The position numbers and the translations under genes were made by a program. Under the pieces are notes generated by a model. It worked only from the letters and a program-made list of their open reading frames with translations. It was not told the origin of the DNA and did not search any database. A DNA stretch of 59,944 nucleotides from Rhizopus sp. PT2906 (Eukaryota; Mucoromycota; Mucoromycetes; Mucorales; Rhizopodaceae), in the NCBI GenBank assembly GCA_025529335.1, contig JAMYHX010000250.1:1-59944 (forward strand). Reading direction: 5' to 3'. Position 1 is the first letter of the stretch. Each line of letters opens with the position of its first letter. Below are positions 10,557 through 24,100 of this stretch, piece after piece.

Positions 10557-12728
10557 ATGTCATTTCCAGACCACAGAGCATCCGCTAGTATGATACACAA
10601 GGAAAATGATTTTGTGGAAGTTAGGGGCACAGATATACGTCCAAGTAGTTATCCCGAGATAACAGGTTATACAAATCGACAAGAGCCAGAAACACGCCTT
10701 CATCAACAACAATCTATAGATGCAAATCTATATATCCAGTATGGAAGTAGCAACGAAAGAAAGGAATTTCCATCTGAGCAATCTTCTATATCAGATGGAG
10801 TAGGGTCTAGCCACACAGTCATTAATGAATCTACGCAAGCTGTCTATCAGTTAAAGCATACAGGTGCTAAATACGATAGCACCGAGCGTAAGCCGAAATC
10901 TCAGAAGCTTCAAGATAATCCTTCTATAGAGCTAAAGACATATCCTGTGGCGTGGTTAGTTCTTTGTCTTGTAGTACTGTTTCGTACAGCTGTAGCAATC
11001 TTCGGCAGCACATTCAGTCCTATTCCTTTAGTGATTGCAGGATATCTTAACATTTCTCTGTCCGGAGTAAATTGGCTCTACAATATCATGGGTATAACAT
11101 ATATAATTGTAAGCTGTTTTACCAGTTGGATGTATGAAAGAATTGGAGTAAAGCGATCAGTAAGTATAATAGAAAGTCCCTTTTTATGTTTATACAAGGT
11201 ATTCTTTTAGCTGTTCCTCGCAGGGGTACTTTTGTCAGTAGGATGTTGGATAAGATGGATCGCAGTCAAGATCAACCCACCGTCTTTTGCGATTATGATG
11301 CTTGGTCAGACCATCGCTTCCATTAGTGCTCCTATGAGCTTGAACATCATGACTGTGGTATAGTTTTAAGACACTTGAATATGTATGTAATCTAAAGACG
11401 GTCTTTTAATAGTTTTCTTCTTTATGGTTTACGGAAAACATGAGAGCCACTGCAAGTGTGTTTATTGGTGAGTTTATGAAAATAAAATACGTTATACAGT
11501 CTCTAATCATCATCTCAGCATCCAATTACGGTGGCATAATCGCAATGTTTCTTATGCCTGCTATTGCCACAGGAACAGACAAAATCGAATTTACTGTATG
11601 ATCTGCATTGCCTATTTTAGCGTTCATGAGGATCTAAACTGCTTACATGTAGGTTATCTTGGTTGCATGCATCTGTACGGTAGCAACCATTCCATTCTTG
11701 TTTATTCCAGCCAGACCACCGACGCCTGCTTCTTTACCTCCAGTCAAAGACGACTGCTCTGAAAAAGAAAATAGAGATTCGCTACTAAAAATGATATTAG
11801 GTCTGATCAAGAACGTTCATTTCCTTGTTATTCTAATCATTCACGGTATTAACATTGGGTTATCCATTGCATGGAGTGGTCTTATGAACCAGGCTATTTC
11901 ACCTTACGGTTATACAAATGGAGAAATTGGAAACATTGCTGCTATTGCTGTCGTGGGGGGATCCTTTGGCTGTTGTAAGTATGATTTATAATGGTCAAGC
12001 CGTAATTATTTATGTTAACTCTAGTTATTGCTGGGCCCATATTGGACAAAACCAAGCAACATATAGTTTTGCTCAAGATCATAACACCGCTAATTTTCAC
12101 TACTTACTTGGCATTTATTTTCATTAGTAAGCATAAGTTTTGTATTTATAAGTATTAACACCTGTGATTTAGTCAAAACTGATTCATTTGCTGCCATCTT
12201 GTATGTAAACTTCCTTAACCAGTTTCTTTTATCATTTATCGTACCCATTTGTGTAGAGCTTGGTGTTGAAAGTAAGTCATCTGAGTACCTTTAGAACTTT
12301 GAAACTAAACCTTCATTTCAGCCACTTATCCTATTACTGAATCGATTTCCACTTCGCTCTTATGGCAGCTAGGACAGCTCACTGGATTTATTCTCGTAGT
12401 AATTATGGATCAGCTTCGAGACCCCAATGGGAATCCAAAAAACAACATGTATAAAGCTCTTATATTCCAGGCTGGTCTTGCAGGTGTAATGGTCCTATTT
12501 GCCATGGTTTTCAATGGTCCAATGCTCAGAATGCGTGCGTTACAAAAAGAAAAGGACATTAAAAAATCACAAGAAACAACAACAAAGACCATAGAAACGG
12601 CGTCATCAGATTTTGACAGACGAAGGTGTCTGAATGAACAAGTTCCTCAATACGATAATGGCTCTAGTGAAACTATTGAAACAGTAACAGCAGGAAGGAG
12701 TGATTCTGAGCATGTTAATATTGTATAG
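10557..12728 (+). CDS. MFS transporter, FLVCR (SLC49)-like
   Basis: Eight exons (10557-11159, 11211-11357, 11413-11467, 11519-11595, 11653-11974, 12025-12126, 12173-12271, 12322-12728) give 603 residues. A ~135-residue polar N-terminal tail precedes about 12 hydrophobic segments, starting WLVLCLVVLFRTAVAIFGS. Features match the FLVCR/SLC49 branch of the MFS: INWLYN-type helix 2, WMYERIGVKRS after it, LSVGCWIRW, and a MLGQTIASISAPM..LWFTENMRATAS block comparable to GQ..CS.AQ...P...WFG..E...A. A hydrophilic central loop (about residues 320-345) separates the halves, and there is a ~55-residue acidic/polar C-terminal tail. Human family members move choline, ethanolamine or haem; the substrate here cannot be read from sequence. 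Alternative: another MFS drug/nutrient carrier. Confidence 0.85.
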
Positions 12729-13353
12729 TAATTTGTTGTTATTGTGTATACCCCCAATATACAGAATTTGATTTAATAAAAAATAGTAAAGTGTTGGTTA
12801 AAGTTTTGCTAGGATAAGCTTTATTTTTTTTGTTTGTAGTTTGGGTCGATTGAGAAATCTAAGGTTTGATTATCATGGCTCTAAATTGGTTCTTTCAAAA
12901 ATATGCTCTATTTCATGTTTTAGAGGAGGTAAAAAAAGAGTGCAACATAAAGTGTCGATAAACCGAATATGTCTGCATTACCACGCTTTGTTCTCCTTGA
13001 GAAATCAAATTATTGACATTTAGATTGTAACTATGCTATAAAAGATGGTCAATTTATGTACAACGAAATGCCCATTGAAATATGCAAGTACAACATGTCT
13101 TTAAGGTTTGTATTTGTGTATTACAAATAAAACAAGTTCATCGGATGCTTCAAAATAGGAAAACTATGGAGACAGTGTTTGTCAACATGCATACACCTGG
13201 TGTAACAAGATAGACTTGTTTTATTTTGGTTCGATATGAATAAATATATATGACAGGGAAAAAAAAAAGGAGGCTATTTATAATAAAGATACATGTTTTA
13301 AATGAAAAGGAGGTCATAGATGCATTTATACAAGGAGATATTCAGCCACTACA
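12729..13353. other. Intergenic between convergent genes
   Basis: The space between the 3' ends of the MFS gene (plus) and an unknown gene (minus). It holds the MFS poly(A) region (AATAAA-like at about 12773). No coding feature is recognised. Confidence 0.4.
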
Positions 13354-14412
13354 TTAAGCAACTGTATTAACAAGGGGATTCGCTAGAACAGGGGGATCTG
13401 TATACTTCAATGGCTTAATCTGCCAAGGAACTGTTTGTAATGTTGGTGTAGAGGAAGGCTCATAAGGCAATTGGGATACTGAAGAGTTTTGTGATATTGT
13501 CGGTGTATCCGGAAGCTTTGGTAGTTGTAAGGAACAAGCTGAGGATCTACTTAAATTTGTCATAGCAGCCATGACTGAAGGCGCGTCCATCATTACCGCA
13601 TTACAGCATAGATCGGGGTCGACCCAATTTGGGAGACGAGCTTCACCCACTTCATACGATGTTTTCCACCAACGAGTTCGGCGAATAGGGAAATAACTTG
13701 GTTGGTGACACTTGATTGGTTTTGAGCGTCTTTTGACGTCTCTATCCTGTTTGTACCCGTGCTTACTGATTTCTTTTGTGATTGACAACTCTAGTAGGAT
13801 ATCCATTTGTGATGGATTTTCGTACGAGATATATTTTTTCAAGCATGCATCATCCCGAATAGCCATCTTTGAAAAGCCAGTTACTCGTAATTGTTCAATA
13901 TAGATATTTGTACGTTTATCCAACTGTAACCACTGGTTATCTTCCCATTCGATCTCGTAAATCGTTCTTGCAGGATAAAGTAGACGTCTGTATCTGAACT
14001 TTTGTTTATCAGCTGGTGTAATAGTATATCTCTGGAATTGTTGAAGCGGTATGATTTCTTTGCCATTACGAATACTCGTATGACAACTATTTTCAGAAGT
14101 ACTGTCTTCAGGAAGATACCCGAGGGTCTCATATATTTCGGCTGTGTTGTCAACCTGTGAAGCAGCTACTCTACTAGCAGGAACTCCCGATACACGTTCA
14201 TCAGTTTCCATATCGTCCACTTGAAAGTGTCCGCAACAAAAAAGAGATGATAATGACGAGAAAAAGCTTTTGATGGCAGTTTTTGGTGTTTTTTGTTGTT
14301 GATCTGCTGACGGTAAAGGAGATTGAGTTGACATTTTCACTCCTTCCTTGTATGTTTCTGTATTCTTTATGGACGTTTGCTCAGATATGGTCTCGTTAAT
14401 GTTCTCTGCCAT
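13354..14412 (-). CDS. Hypothetical protein, 352 aa
   Basis: Uninterrupted frame from the ATG at 14412. Upstream in-frame codons to 14517 exist, but the 14412 start (MAENINETIS) sits after a CT-rich leader. The N-terminal ~100 residues are Ser/Thr/Gln-rich and contain SFFSSLSSLFCCGHF (a possible lipidation or membrane-proximal CC). The centre (about residues 115-270) is denser, with Tyr/Trp-rich stretches such as YRRLLYPARTIYEIEWEDNQ and RRTRWWKTSYEVGEARLP. The C-terminal 80 residues are Ser/Pro/Thr-rich and likely disordered. I recognise no domain. Composition and codon pattern look like a real expressed gene; the function is unknown. Confidence 0.65.
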   Translation of the reverse strand: MAENINETISEQTSIKNTETYKEGVKMSTQSPLPSADQQQKTPKTAIKSFFSSLSSLFCCGHFQVDDMETDERVSGVPASRVAASQVDNTAEIYETLGYLPEDSTSENSCHTSIRNGKEIIPLQQFQRYTITPADKQKFRYRRLLYPARTIYEIEWEDNQWLQLDKRTNIYIEQLRVTGFSKMAIRDDACLKKYISYENPSQMDILLELSITKEISKHGYKQDRDVKRRSKPIKCHQPSYFPIRRTRWWKTSYEVGEARLPNWVDPDLCCNAVMMDAPSVMAAMTNLSRSSACSLQLPKLPDTPTISQNSSVSQLPYEPSSTPTLQTVPWQIKPLKYTDPPVLANPLVNTVA

Positions 14413-15183
14413 GGGATAGTGAATAATGCAAGAATAAAAAGGGAAAAGAGTACAGCTTGAAAGTAAAGTGCTACTTTTATAGCTATACCTTGTTTGTCGT
14501 ACAACAATCACTGGCATATTTCATCATCCCCTTTTCTTTTTGGAATTCTGCACTACAACCAGTTTCCACATTAAAATCGTTTGGTGAAAATGTCATCTTC
14601 TGACAGTCTTGAATTACTTGTAAAAGACTTTGTAAGCTTTTAGACACATTGACACATTGACAACGCAATTTATTAAATGTTACTGTAATCAAAAGCAAGT
14701 AATATATTAAGGAGTACGTCAAAGAGGAGCGTATAATAATGATGATGAAGTGGGAGGTTAGAAGACAATGATATACTCTACTCTGGGTTTAAATTATTGA
14801 ACACAAATGGCATCACTTTCCATGCTTTCCAAGCTTAGATAATTACTGACTAGGCCAACGTTCAAACAAGAGACGCGACACAAACATGCGGATTCCTTTT
14901 GCTAACCTACACACGATATGAAAAAAATGAGAGATTCTAGCATACTTCAGTTTTGTATTACTGCCAATAATCTACCATGTGTGTCTTTTTTTTCACACAC
15001 GATTTAATTAATGGCTGTCTATATTATACACTTTAATGTTTCATGGAAAGCATGTGTCTTTCATCTTACGCAAGGATTACTCAACTATGTCACTTTTACT
15101 AAAAAGACAAGAAGTAATTAAATACTTTTTATTATAAACATGCGTACAATATATTACATTTAAAAAGAAAGAAAGAATATACA
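14413..15183. other. Intergenic; Cys-containing open frame without ATG
   Basis: A minus-strand frame at 14483-14722 carries a hydrophobic start (SLIYYLLLITVTF) then RCQC and DCCTTNK, but no ATG opens it. It could be an exon of an unmodelled upstream gene (a GT donor follows TNK). It cannot be joined to the 13354-14412 gene at the obvious CAG acceptor without a frame clash. Nothing else is seen. Confidence 0.3.
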
Positions 15184-18100
15184 CTATTTTATAGCTTCCT
15201 TTTTGCTATTACCAAAAGCTGGCACCGTATCTTCTTCAGCTCTTGTTAACTTGAATGAAATCTGATTTCCATCTTCCTTAAGCTTTATATAGCGTTCTCC
15301 TTCCAAATAACCAGTTGATGAATTGGATGATTTATCTGTCAAAGTACCGCTATCCTGTGGGCTTATTTCTGTAGGCTCCACCAAAGTGGTATTGTTTATT
15401 GTTTCCTTTTGTGTCTTTAACGCTGGAGTTTCTGGACTGTCTGGTTTAGTTGTATTCTCTGTGTGTCCATGATCTAACAATAGTCAAGGTTATTATCATA
15501 CAATCTTGTGATATACTGTATACCTTTCATATATCGCGACAGTTCAACCCATCCACCACCAACACGAACCATAACCATCTTGCTAGGTAAGATTCGACAG
15601 TATACTAACCTTGGATGTTCATCTCCAAACCAGTATTTACCAACTTCACCTTGTACACGCTTCACTTTCATCTTGTATGGACTATCATTAATAATGCGAC
15701 CAAGCTGAACATCCAGCTCATTTTTAGGATCGGCAACATATGTTGAGCCTCTACGGCCACCTGACATAGAAGGGCTTTGTGATCGGCGGATATTAGCATT
15801 GTTCGTGGATGCCATTTTTAGTTCAGTAGAAAGAGTGGATGATCTAAAGCTACCGGCTGGCCGGGAAGGTGGTGCAAGAGTAGCTCCTGAATGGCTGCTA
15901 CCTCGTGCTCGTCTTTCTCTTGGAGATGTTCTGGCCATTGCTAACTTGGTAAAGAATTCGTGGTCTAATTCTTTTATGCAAGTCTGTAACTCTTTCTCTC
16001 TTGATGCCACTGAAACTTGGATGCTTGACCATTCCTTCATTGTTTTCTTGATTGCATTCGCCACGCGATCATTATCATCCAGAAACTGTTTTCGTGCCTC
16101 TGATTTGGCTTGATCCAAGAGTTCGATAACCACTGGTTCGCTTGATCTATATGCAGTAACAAGAGTCTTCAGAAGTGCTTGAAGATCTGATTTGTTAAAC
16201 TTGGATCCAATTAGACTTGCATGTTGCGTTGATGTCTCCTCAATAACTTTGGATAGTCGAAGGATTTCTGTATCGATTTGGTTTGTTATGCCAAAGAATT
16301 TAGTTATGCTTCCTTCCGTATGCGCTTGTTCCTGACGTTCTATGACTAGTTGACGGAGATTTTCAATGGAGCCGACTAGTTTGTCTCTTTGAGCTTTTAG
16401 TGATGCCTCAGAGATTGATGAGCTTAGCTGATTAAGACGGATAGATTTCAAAAGTGTATCGATATCATTAACACTCTTCTTTAGGGTACCGTCAATCTCC
16501 TCCTGAAGTTCCTCTAGTTCTTGCTCTTCTACTGATACACTCTTTCCTGACAACTGTAGAGCTTCAACCCGTTCTTTAAGATCTTCTACATAACGGAGTG
16601 ATTCTGCTAGCTTGATATTCACTGTTTGATATTTATGTAGTAAATCTAATCTCGTACGGGTCTCATCTGCAGATGTTTTTATATCATTCCATTTTCTGCC
16701 CATGTCTTCTTTACGCCTATCAACAGCCTTAATGATCGCATTTATACGCGCAGTACTTGCGCGTCGGTTGAGAGTCTTTCTGAGCTCGTCGCATCTCTTG
16801 TAAAATAGTTTAACAGAACCCTCTGTGGACTCATATCGCTGCATAAAGCTCCTAAGTTCCGGTATCTCTTTGCTTCTGCTGTTGCTACTGATAGTAGTCT
16901 TTAGTAAAACACCCTTGTTGACACCATAAGAGCGTGAAACGCCCGTCTTGAGGTCGTTGATGGATCTTGTTATTTCTTTGTCGAGACTGATCAGTTTTTT
17001 TAAAAGCTTTAGTGTTGTAATATAATCATTTTCGGTTCGAAGCAAGGCATCAAGTTCCTTTAATAGTCTTTCAAGGTTCTTCTTTGCATTCTCTATATCA
17101 GAGGCTGGTTGCTGGTATATCCTTATGAGCTTACTAGCCTGGTCCGATATAATACCATCATACTTGCTCTTGCAGTCATGATAGTTATCTTCAATATGTG
17201 ACAAAGCAGCAGTATAAGCATTCACAACACTTTTTATGGCATCAGATTTCTTTAAGTGATGTTCAGGATTCGTGCTGGACTGTTGACGAATATAAGTTAT
17301 TTGATCTTCGCAGACTTTTGATACTTTAGCAATTTCGTTGTTAAAAGCTTCAAATAACATTGTTCTTTCCTTATCAGCTCTTCGTTTATCCAATGCCAGT
17401 TGAATAAAATTATTCAAGGTGCGAATATCCTGACTTTGTTTGAAGAATGGCACCTTGTTCGCTTCGTCTGTGGCTATATCCTCAGTGCTATTCACGTTGT
17501 TTTCAAGATCATCCTGATTCATGGCTACTTGTAAAAGTTGTTTTTCAAAACGACGTATCTTATTGCTTGATGTAGTTGAAGGGATACCATTGACAATAAA
17601 TCGTTCAACCTCGTTCTTTATATTGTTGAGCACTTTTCTCAATTTGTCAAGCCCATCGCATGCCTCTATCCACTTTGACGTTCTTGTAATTAAACTAGAG
17701 AGTTCAACGCTTTCCGCTTGAATTTTCTGAAACGATTCCTCAATCTCTTTTTGCATAAGTTCGGCTTGAGGGGTTAATAGATCTTGAATCTTCAATCCAG
17801 TGTAATATGAGCATGAATCGTCGTAGAGACCCGAGCATTCTGAGATGGCTTCTTTCACTTGCTTTTGAATAGTTATCAAGCTTCTCAGCTGCTGAACCCT
17901 CTCAGCCTCTGATGCTTTCTCTACAACACAGCCAAGTTTCTTGGTGGATTCAAGGAGTGCACATGCTCTTGATGACGATGCTTGAAACGCCTTTGCATTT
18001 TCTGCATGTGTATTTTGAAGTCGGATAGCATTGATGATGTCGTAAAGACTTGCCAACGTAGCTCTAATTTCAAAAATTGTATCCCCTGCTGTATCTAATT

Positions 18101-21100
18101 TAGCCTTGAGGGACTCCATTATGTCTACATTGATCGAACGTTCGTGTTCGTGAACTTCAGAGTGAAGTCGGTCATATTCTCTTGCTTCTAAATGGTCGAT
18201 TCGCTTTTGCCATTGGTTAACCTGCTCATCAGTAACAGATGCTTGATCAACTGCGTCTATCTCTTGCTTGAGTGCCTCAAGTGAGTCCATCAAGGTCGCT
18301 ATACGGCCATTTAATTCTGCTGGAAGTAGTGCATTTGAAAGAGCACTCGATACTTCTGCTGTCTCGAGCAATAGATCTTGCCACATATGACTGATTCTTT
18401 CAAATGTTTTGCCAACTTCTTCGTATTCAGTCAATCTCTCTTCTCTTTCCTCTTCACTGAGTAGCACTTGTTCTTCAAATACAGATATGTACTTTTCACG
18501 ATATTTACACAACAATGTAAAATTATTGTCATAGGCTTTCATTGCTGTTTGAATACTATCGGCTTCACTGACAGCATCTCTCAAGCAATTCAGATCCAGA
18601 GCCAAGTTTTCATCATCGAGCATATGCACGTTCTTCTCTAGAATATCTTTTCTTGTTTGGATCCATTTTTCACAAGCTGCCATTTGTTTTCTAAAGGTTC
18701 TCAATATGTACTGTAGACGTGTAAACACTTCATGTGACTTGATGAGTGAGGATAAACTTTCTACAAATTCGTCAAGTCGGTTGATCTTTGTTGAGATGAC
18801 GTCCTGTACTACAGAGTTCATTGTTCTATCCTTGACTTTTACTGTCATGGGAACATCCTCTTCATTATGTCGCTTAGGGATCAATATTTTGAACTTTGCA
18901 AAATCCGTGGCTGCCTTGACCTGTTCTTTGAATGTTTCTAATCGGTTCACTAATTCATTTTCAGGAGATCCCATGGACGCTTGTGAAAGAATTTCTTCTC
19001 TGATCATGTCAGCAGTCTGTTCAAGCTGAGACTCTTTATCCAAGAACTCTGATAGTTGCTTTCTCAGCGTTATCAAGTCTTGTGCATAGCCTATTTCGGC
19101 ATCCATATAACTTTCAGATTGGTTCAGGGCTTCCATTTTTTTAACATGTAGTTCAGACATAAATCCTGGCTTTGAAGCAGCTGAAACGATCTGGAGGTCC
19201 TTATAAGCCTGTTTGACGTTGACCAATGTCGTTTGTCGATATTCCTGAAATTCATTTTTCTTCTTTAACCATTCGGCTACAACATCAACTGTGTCATCGA
19301 CCCGTATATTCTCTGTTTCGTTAGGATTCCATCTAGCGTGTACTTCAACAAAGAGCGTAGCAGCCTTAATCTGTTGCTCTAATGACAACATGGCTGCCTT
19401 TATGTCTGATTCTAGTTTTGCTCGTTGCTGTATGTAGTGAAGCTCCTTTTGACGGTGAGATATTGCTTCTTCCATTTTTTCAAATGAACGCTGAAAAGCT
19501 TCCATTCGTTCATGTATATGACCAGGTACTGAGTTCACAAGAGGGAGCTTCAAAAAACTTGACTTGACATCCTCGTATTGCTTTTCGACAGCATTGAGTG
19601 ATTCTTCTTTGGTCACCTTATACTGAGCCTCCACTTTTTGTAGTTCATCATAAAGAGACTGTACAGATTCATCAGTAAGATCCTCTTGTCGCGCAACACA
19701 TTTATTCTTTTTGGACACATAATCTTGTAGCTGAGCATTCGTTTTATCAAGTTGTGCCTGTCCAACCGCAAGACCTTCTTCCCATATCAATCTGTAGGAG
19801 GTAGCATCCAAGGCGAGCGTTTCGCTTGTAATACTTTGACGTAGCGTAGATATACCTCTGACGATGCTGTCAGACAGTGCTTTGCATGCATCGATAACTT
19901 GTGTAATAAGCGGCGAAGAATTGTTGGATGCAGTCGCTATTAAATCTTCAATATTTTTTTGAAAGTGCTGTACTTCCTTGTCATCAAAGTCATTCAGCTC
20001 TTTTAAATGGTTCTGGTTGTCTATTCTGCACGTGGATACGGTATCTTTGGTGATACCAGTTAAGCTAACTGATGCACTCTCAATACGTCTTTTGCTTAGA
20101 CTTTCCATAGATTTATCGATCCATTCTTGTAATTTGTGGGCATCTTCTTGATATTCTTCCAGCTTTGCCTTAATGGTGTCAATGGATTGATAAGCATGAA
20201 GGATATCATTTATTCCTTGTTCCAAGTTCTTCAAGCTCTGCATCTTTTTATCAATAAATACTTTCATCTGGGCATTATACTCGTTCGACTCGGATACAGA
20301 CTGGTTCTGACATGATGTAAACCAGTTACCACATTCAAAGTACTGGACAGACTGGAAGCATTCAAGCAAATCATGAATTTGGTTCTTGAAGGCATTCACA
20401 CGATCGTTCATCAAGTTCATGTCAGGATTACTCTCAGCATTGGGGGTTTCTTTATCAACATTGGACTCACGAAAAAATCGTTGGAGTTCGTCTAGAATGT
20501 TTTCGCCTTGGACAAGTATCTCACTGCATGATTTTGTCCACTTTTCGACTTTTAGATTTTGTTCTGTTATGTCTGACACATACTGCGTTAACTTCTTCAG
20601 GTCCTCATACTCTTTGTTAATTTCAAGCTGCTTATTATTCAAGCATTTTGGTATTGTGACCAAATGATGTTCTTCTTGGGCCATGTTGATATAATCAATC
20701 AATTGAGTGTATGCTTCCTGCAATTCATTGAATGCAGTTTCGTCAACAACTATGCTATATCTGTCCTGTAGGATATTCACTTGCTCTTTTAGCTGTTCTA
20801 ATTCAGCCATCACGTCTACTATGCTCTGGGTGCTTTCAACACTGCTACTGCTACTTCGCTTTCGTAAGCCTTCGATGTCATATTCTGCAAACTTGGTATT
20901 AAAATCCCACAGCTTATAAGCAAGCTCGCTCATATTGGTAATGGCTTCATCCCATTGCGATTCCCAACTAGATCTCTTCTTCAAAGCATGGATCTGATGT
21001 GTTCGTAACGATAAGACATCCGTAAGTTCATTACGAGCTTCTTCCAGATCCTCAATTCCATCAATCAAAGCAGCACGATCAATGGATGTAGAGTTTGTTT

Positions 21101-24100
21101 CTTCAATCTCTATCTCAAGACGACGAACAACATCCAATGTTCTCGTTATGTCTCGTTCTTCCAGATGCTTTAGCTTAAACGTAATACTGTCGTGCTCTTT
21201 CTCCAAGCGATCTATTGTCTCGTGATCTACGTTAATGATTTCTTCTTTGTCCAGTATACTAAAGTCAAACTTGAGAAGAAGTTTGAGTCGTTCCTCGATC
21301 CAAGAAGTAATTCTTAACAAGTCGTCATAGGCAAGGCTTGCGCGCTGCTGTAAGGATAGGTTTTCGCGATGTGATGTCAGGAGCATTTCGAGGTCCTCTG
21401 TGATTTCTGCCAGATACATGGAATAATCTTCCATCTTGTTCTGTATGAACCGGTTATTTTCTTTGGCTACCTCCTCTTCTTCTTTGAAATGACCTTGATT
21501 ACAATCCGGATAAGGTATACGCTTCAACAAGGTCGTTACCCAGTAAGACGAACTTTCTTTAAACTGCCGAATACGTTCATCAAACCCGTTGTCCTGGTCA
21601 TTCTGGCCAGCACCACTAGAGGTGACAGTCGAGTTACTGTGTGTCATAAGCATCTTTATTTTTTCGCCTTCACTTTTGAGTTTTTTAAATTGAGACACAA
21701 CATCATTAACAACCAGATGTTGCTCAACTATCTTTCGAGCAAAAGAGCACTTCTTCATGACAGATTCAAACTTGTTTTCTAGTACTTCTTGGCGACCTTC
21801 CAGATGAGAAGGCAATGTATCTTGCTCTATCTCTTCCATTTCTTGATAGACATCCAGTACTTTGGAAAATTCTCCTTTATCAAAATCAGCAATAGTGTTT
21901 TCGTGAGATACTAGAGTGTGGATAATATCTTCATTCTTTTGCTTGACCTGAAGATTGCTGGCCTCTTCCTCATCGTCCTGCTTTTTGGACCAACAGGCGC
22001 TTGTTTGAATAAAGCTGGAGATCTCTGTGTCTTTGTCATTGCACCATCGTTCTGCCCTTTCGATAAGGCTTTCCCATTCCAACCGCTTTCCAAGTAGTCC
22101 TACAAATTTGGATCTTGTCTGTAGTAAACTCATCAGACGGTTCAAGGTATTTAGAGTTGTCAATGTGATTTCGATGGTAGTGGCATCTGCTGGTGTTAGG
22201 TTATGATCATCATCATTGTCATCTGACATGGTGAGTGATTTGACGTACGAACGAAGGCGAGCCATGTCATCTTCATTAAATCGGTTGATCTCTTTCTTTA
22301 ACTTCTGATGCTCTGTCATGACAGCATCGATATTGATATGAGCTATCTGCGATAATACGTCTTGAGACAAGGGGTCTATGCTGGAGTCTTCAGTGTCTTT
22401 TTGACGAATTAGTTGAATACGATCTTCGATCCATGATCTGATTCTTTCTGCCTCTACAAACCACACTCGAACTTGATCAACCCATGTGTTGACAACTTCG
22501 TACTTGGTTTGAATTTCAGAAAGAAGTACAGCAAAACGATTGTCGCGTGAGAATAGGTCGCTGAATTCTTCTTTTAGACTATAAAGGCTTGTCTTTACAT
22601 TAGCTACTTTGCTTTCTAAATCTTGAATGGTGTCATTGGTTGTCTTTTTGTCTTCACTGCTATCTTCCATAATAGACTGAATGACTTCAAGTTCAGATTC
22701 GATGGATTGTACCTTGCTTCCGATCGTAAGCCCTTTTTTGAAATCCTCGCATTCTTTCTGTTCCTTTTCGAAACACCTCTTTAGTGCGTTATACTTCTGC
22801 TGCGTCTCTGTATATCGATGTTGCACTAGCTGCATAACTGAGCTGGGCAACCCTTGTGTTTCATCGTTAAATCCTTTCCAGGCAGTATCAGTAAACTGAG
22901 CAAAGCGATCCAAGATGGCGGCTAACTGTTGCTGATATTGACCTATCATCTCATTTGTCTTTTCTGTAGGATGAAGCACATCGATAGCGTCTTTATGAGG
23001 CAAAATCTGTTTGATATTGACCATGTATTTGTCTAATGCTTCCTGCATGGTAGCCACGTGCTTAAGGTACAGCTCGACTCGCTCTTCAGTATCAATCAAG
23101 GTATTCTCTACCTGTATAAGGTCTTCCTTTGTCGTTTTCAAAAGCTCTATAAACTGATTCCATTCATTCTGCAACATATCATATAGCTTCGTAACCTGTG
23201 TTCGCTGAAGATCAGTCAGGTGAATCAAGGTATCGTCCGCCTTTTCAGGTGGAGTCGTGAGTGTATCTTTGGCCATTCGTGCAGTTTCTAGGTGAGATTC
23301 TTCGACCATGGCCTGCTCTTCTATAATCTCAATTGCTTCTACATACTCAGTCACTGATGCTGAGCTTTGAAATTCAACAGGTATTTCATCAATAGTAAGG
23401 GTATTAGACCGAATGAAAGAAAGGACAGTGTCGTGAATCGTCAAGAGCTCGTCCAGTGTCGGATGCACTCCTCTCGGTAAATGTCCCGTCAATTGCATCA
23501 ACAATTTATTGTTCAAATCAGCCTTGATTCTTGCCTTATCCTCTTCTGCTAGACTCGACTGACGCTGCTGCATCTTTCTTCTCCGCCGTGCAGAAGGTAC
23601 AGGCACAGGCACAGGTGCTTCCATCAGCGGAGGCAGTAATTTGTCTGGCTTGTTCTCATTTTCTGGAAGAGGTTCAACAATGCCGCCTGATGCCATAATG
23701 ATCGCCGCTTTTCGTTTTGCAGCTCGTTCTTTCTTTTCACTGTCTGATTCCTCGCGCTGATGTTTTGACATGATTTTGTAATACTCGCTCACGTACATCA
23801 TAACACTAGGCTCATGAGGATATTCAACATCGACTAAGTCTTCCGGTTCTAGATAAGCTTGTATTCCCAGCTTGTCAGTGGCCAAGCTAAATGCTAGCTT
23901 CAACAGCTGTAGCCAGGTCGATTTCTCTGCAAGGTTCATGCTTAGATGAACGCTGAAAAGGTCGGGGATATAAGCGGGATTGTGTCTGTGGATCAATAGA
24001 CAAAATGCAACACCGTTTCGCCATGATCTTGAAAAATCTTGAATAGGGGGTATAATGTTGACCGTGAGGTAATCTTCTAGTTGAATGCGTACCCAGTAAA

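Noticed and set aside
14483..14722. Cys-rich small secreted protein on the minus strand
   Set aside because: The frame has no ATG (it opens with TTG) and cannot be spliced in phase to the neighbouring gene at the clear acceptor; kept only as a note.
22201..22400. Possibility that the cytolinker locus is several adjacent genes
   Set aside because: Exon 2 is a single 8.76-kb open frame with uniform helical composition; no internal stop or promoter-like break is seen.
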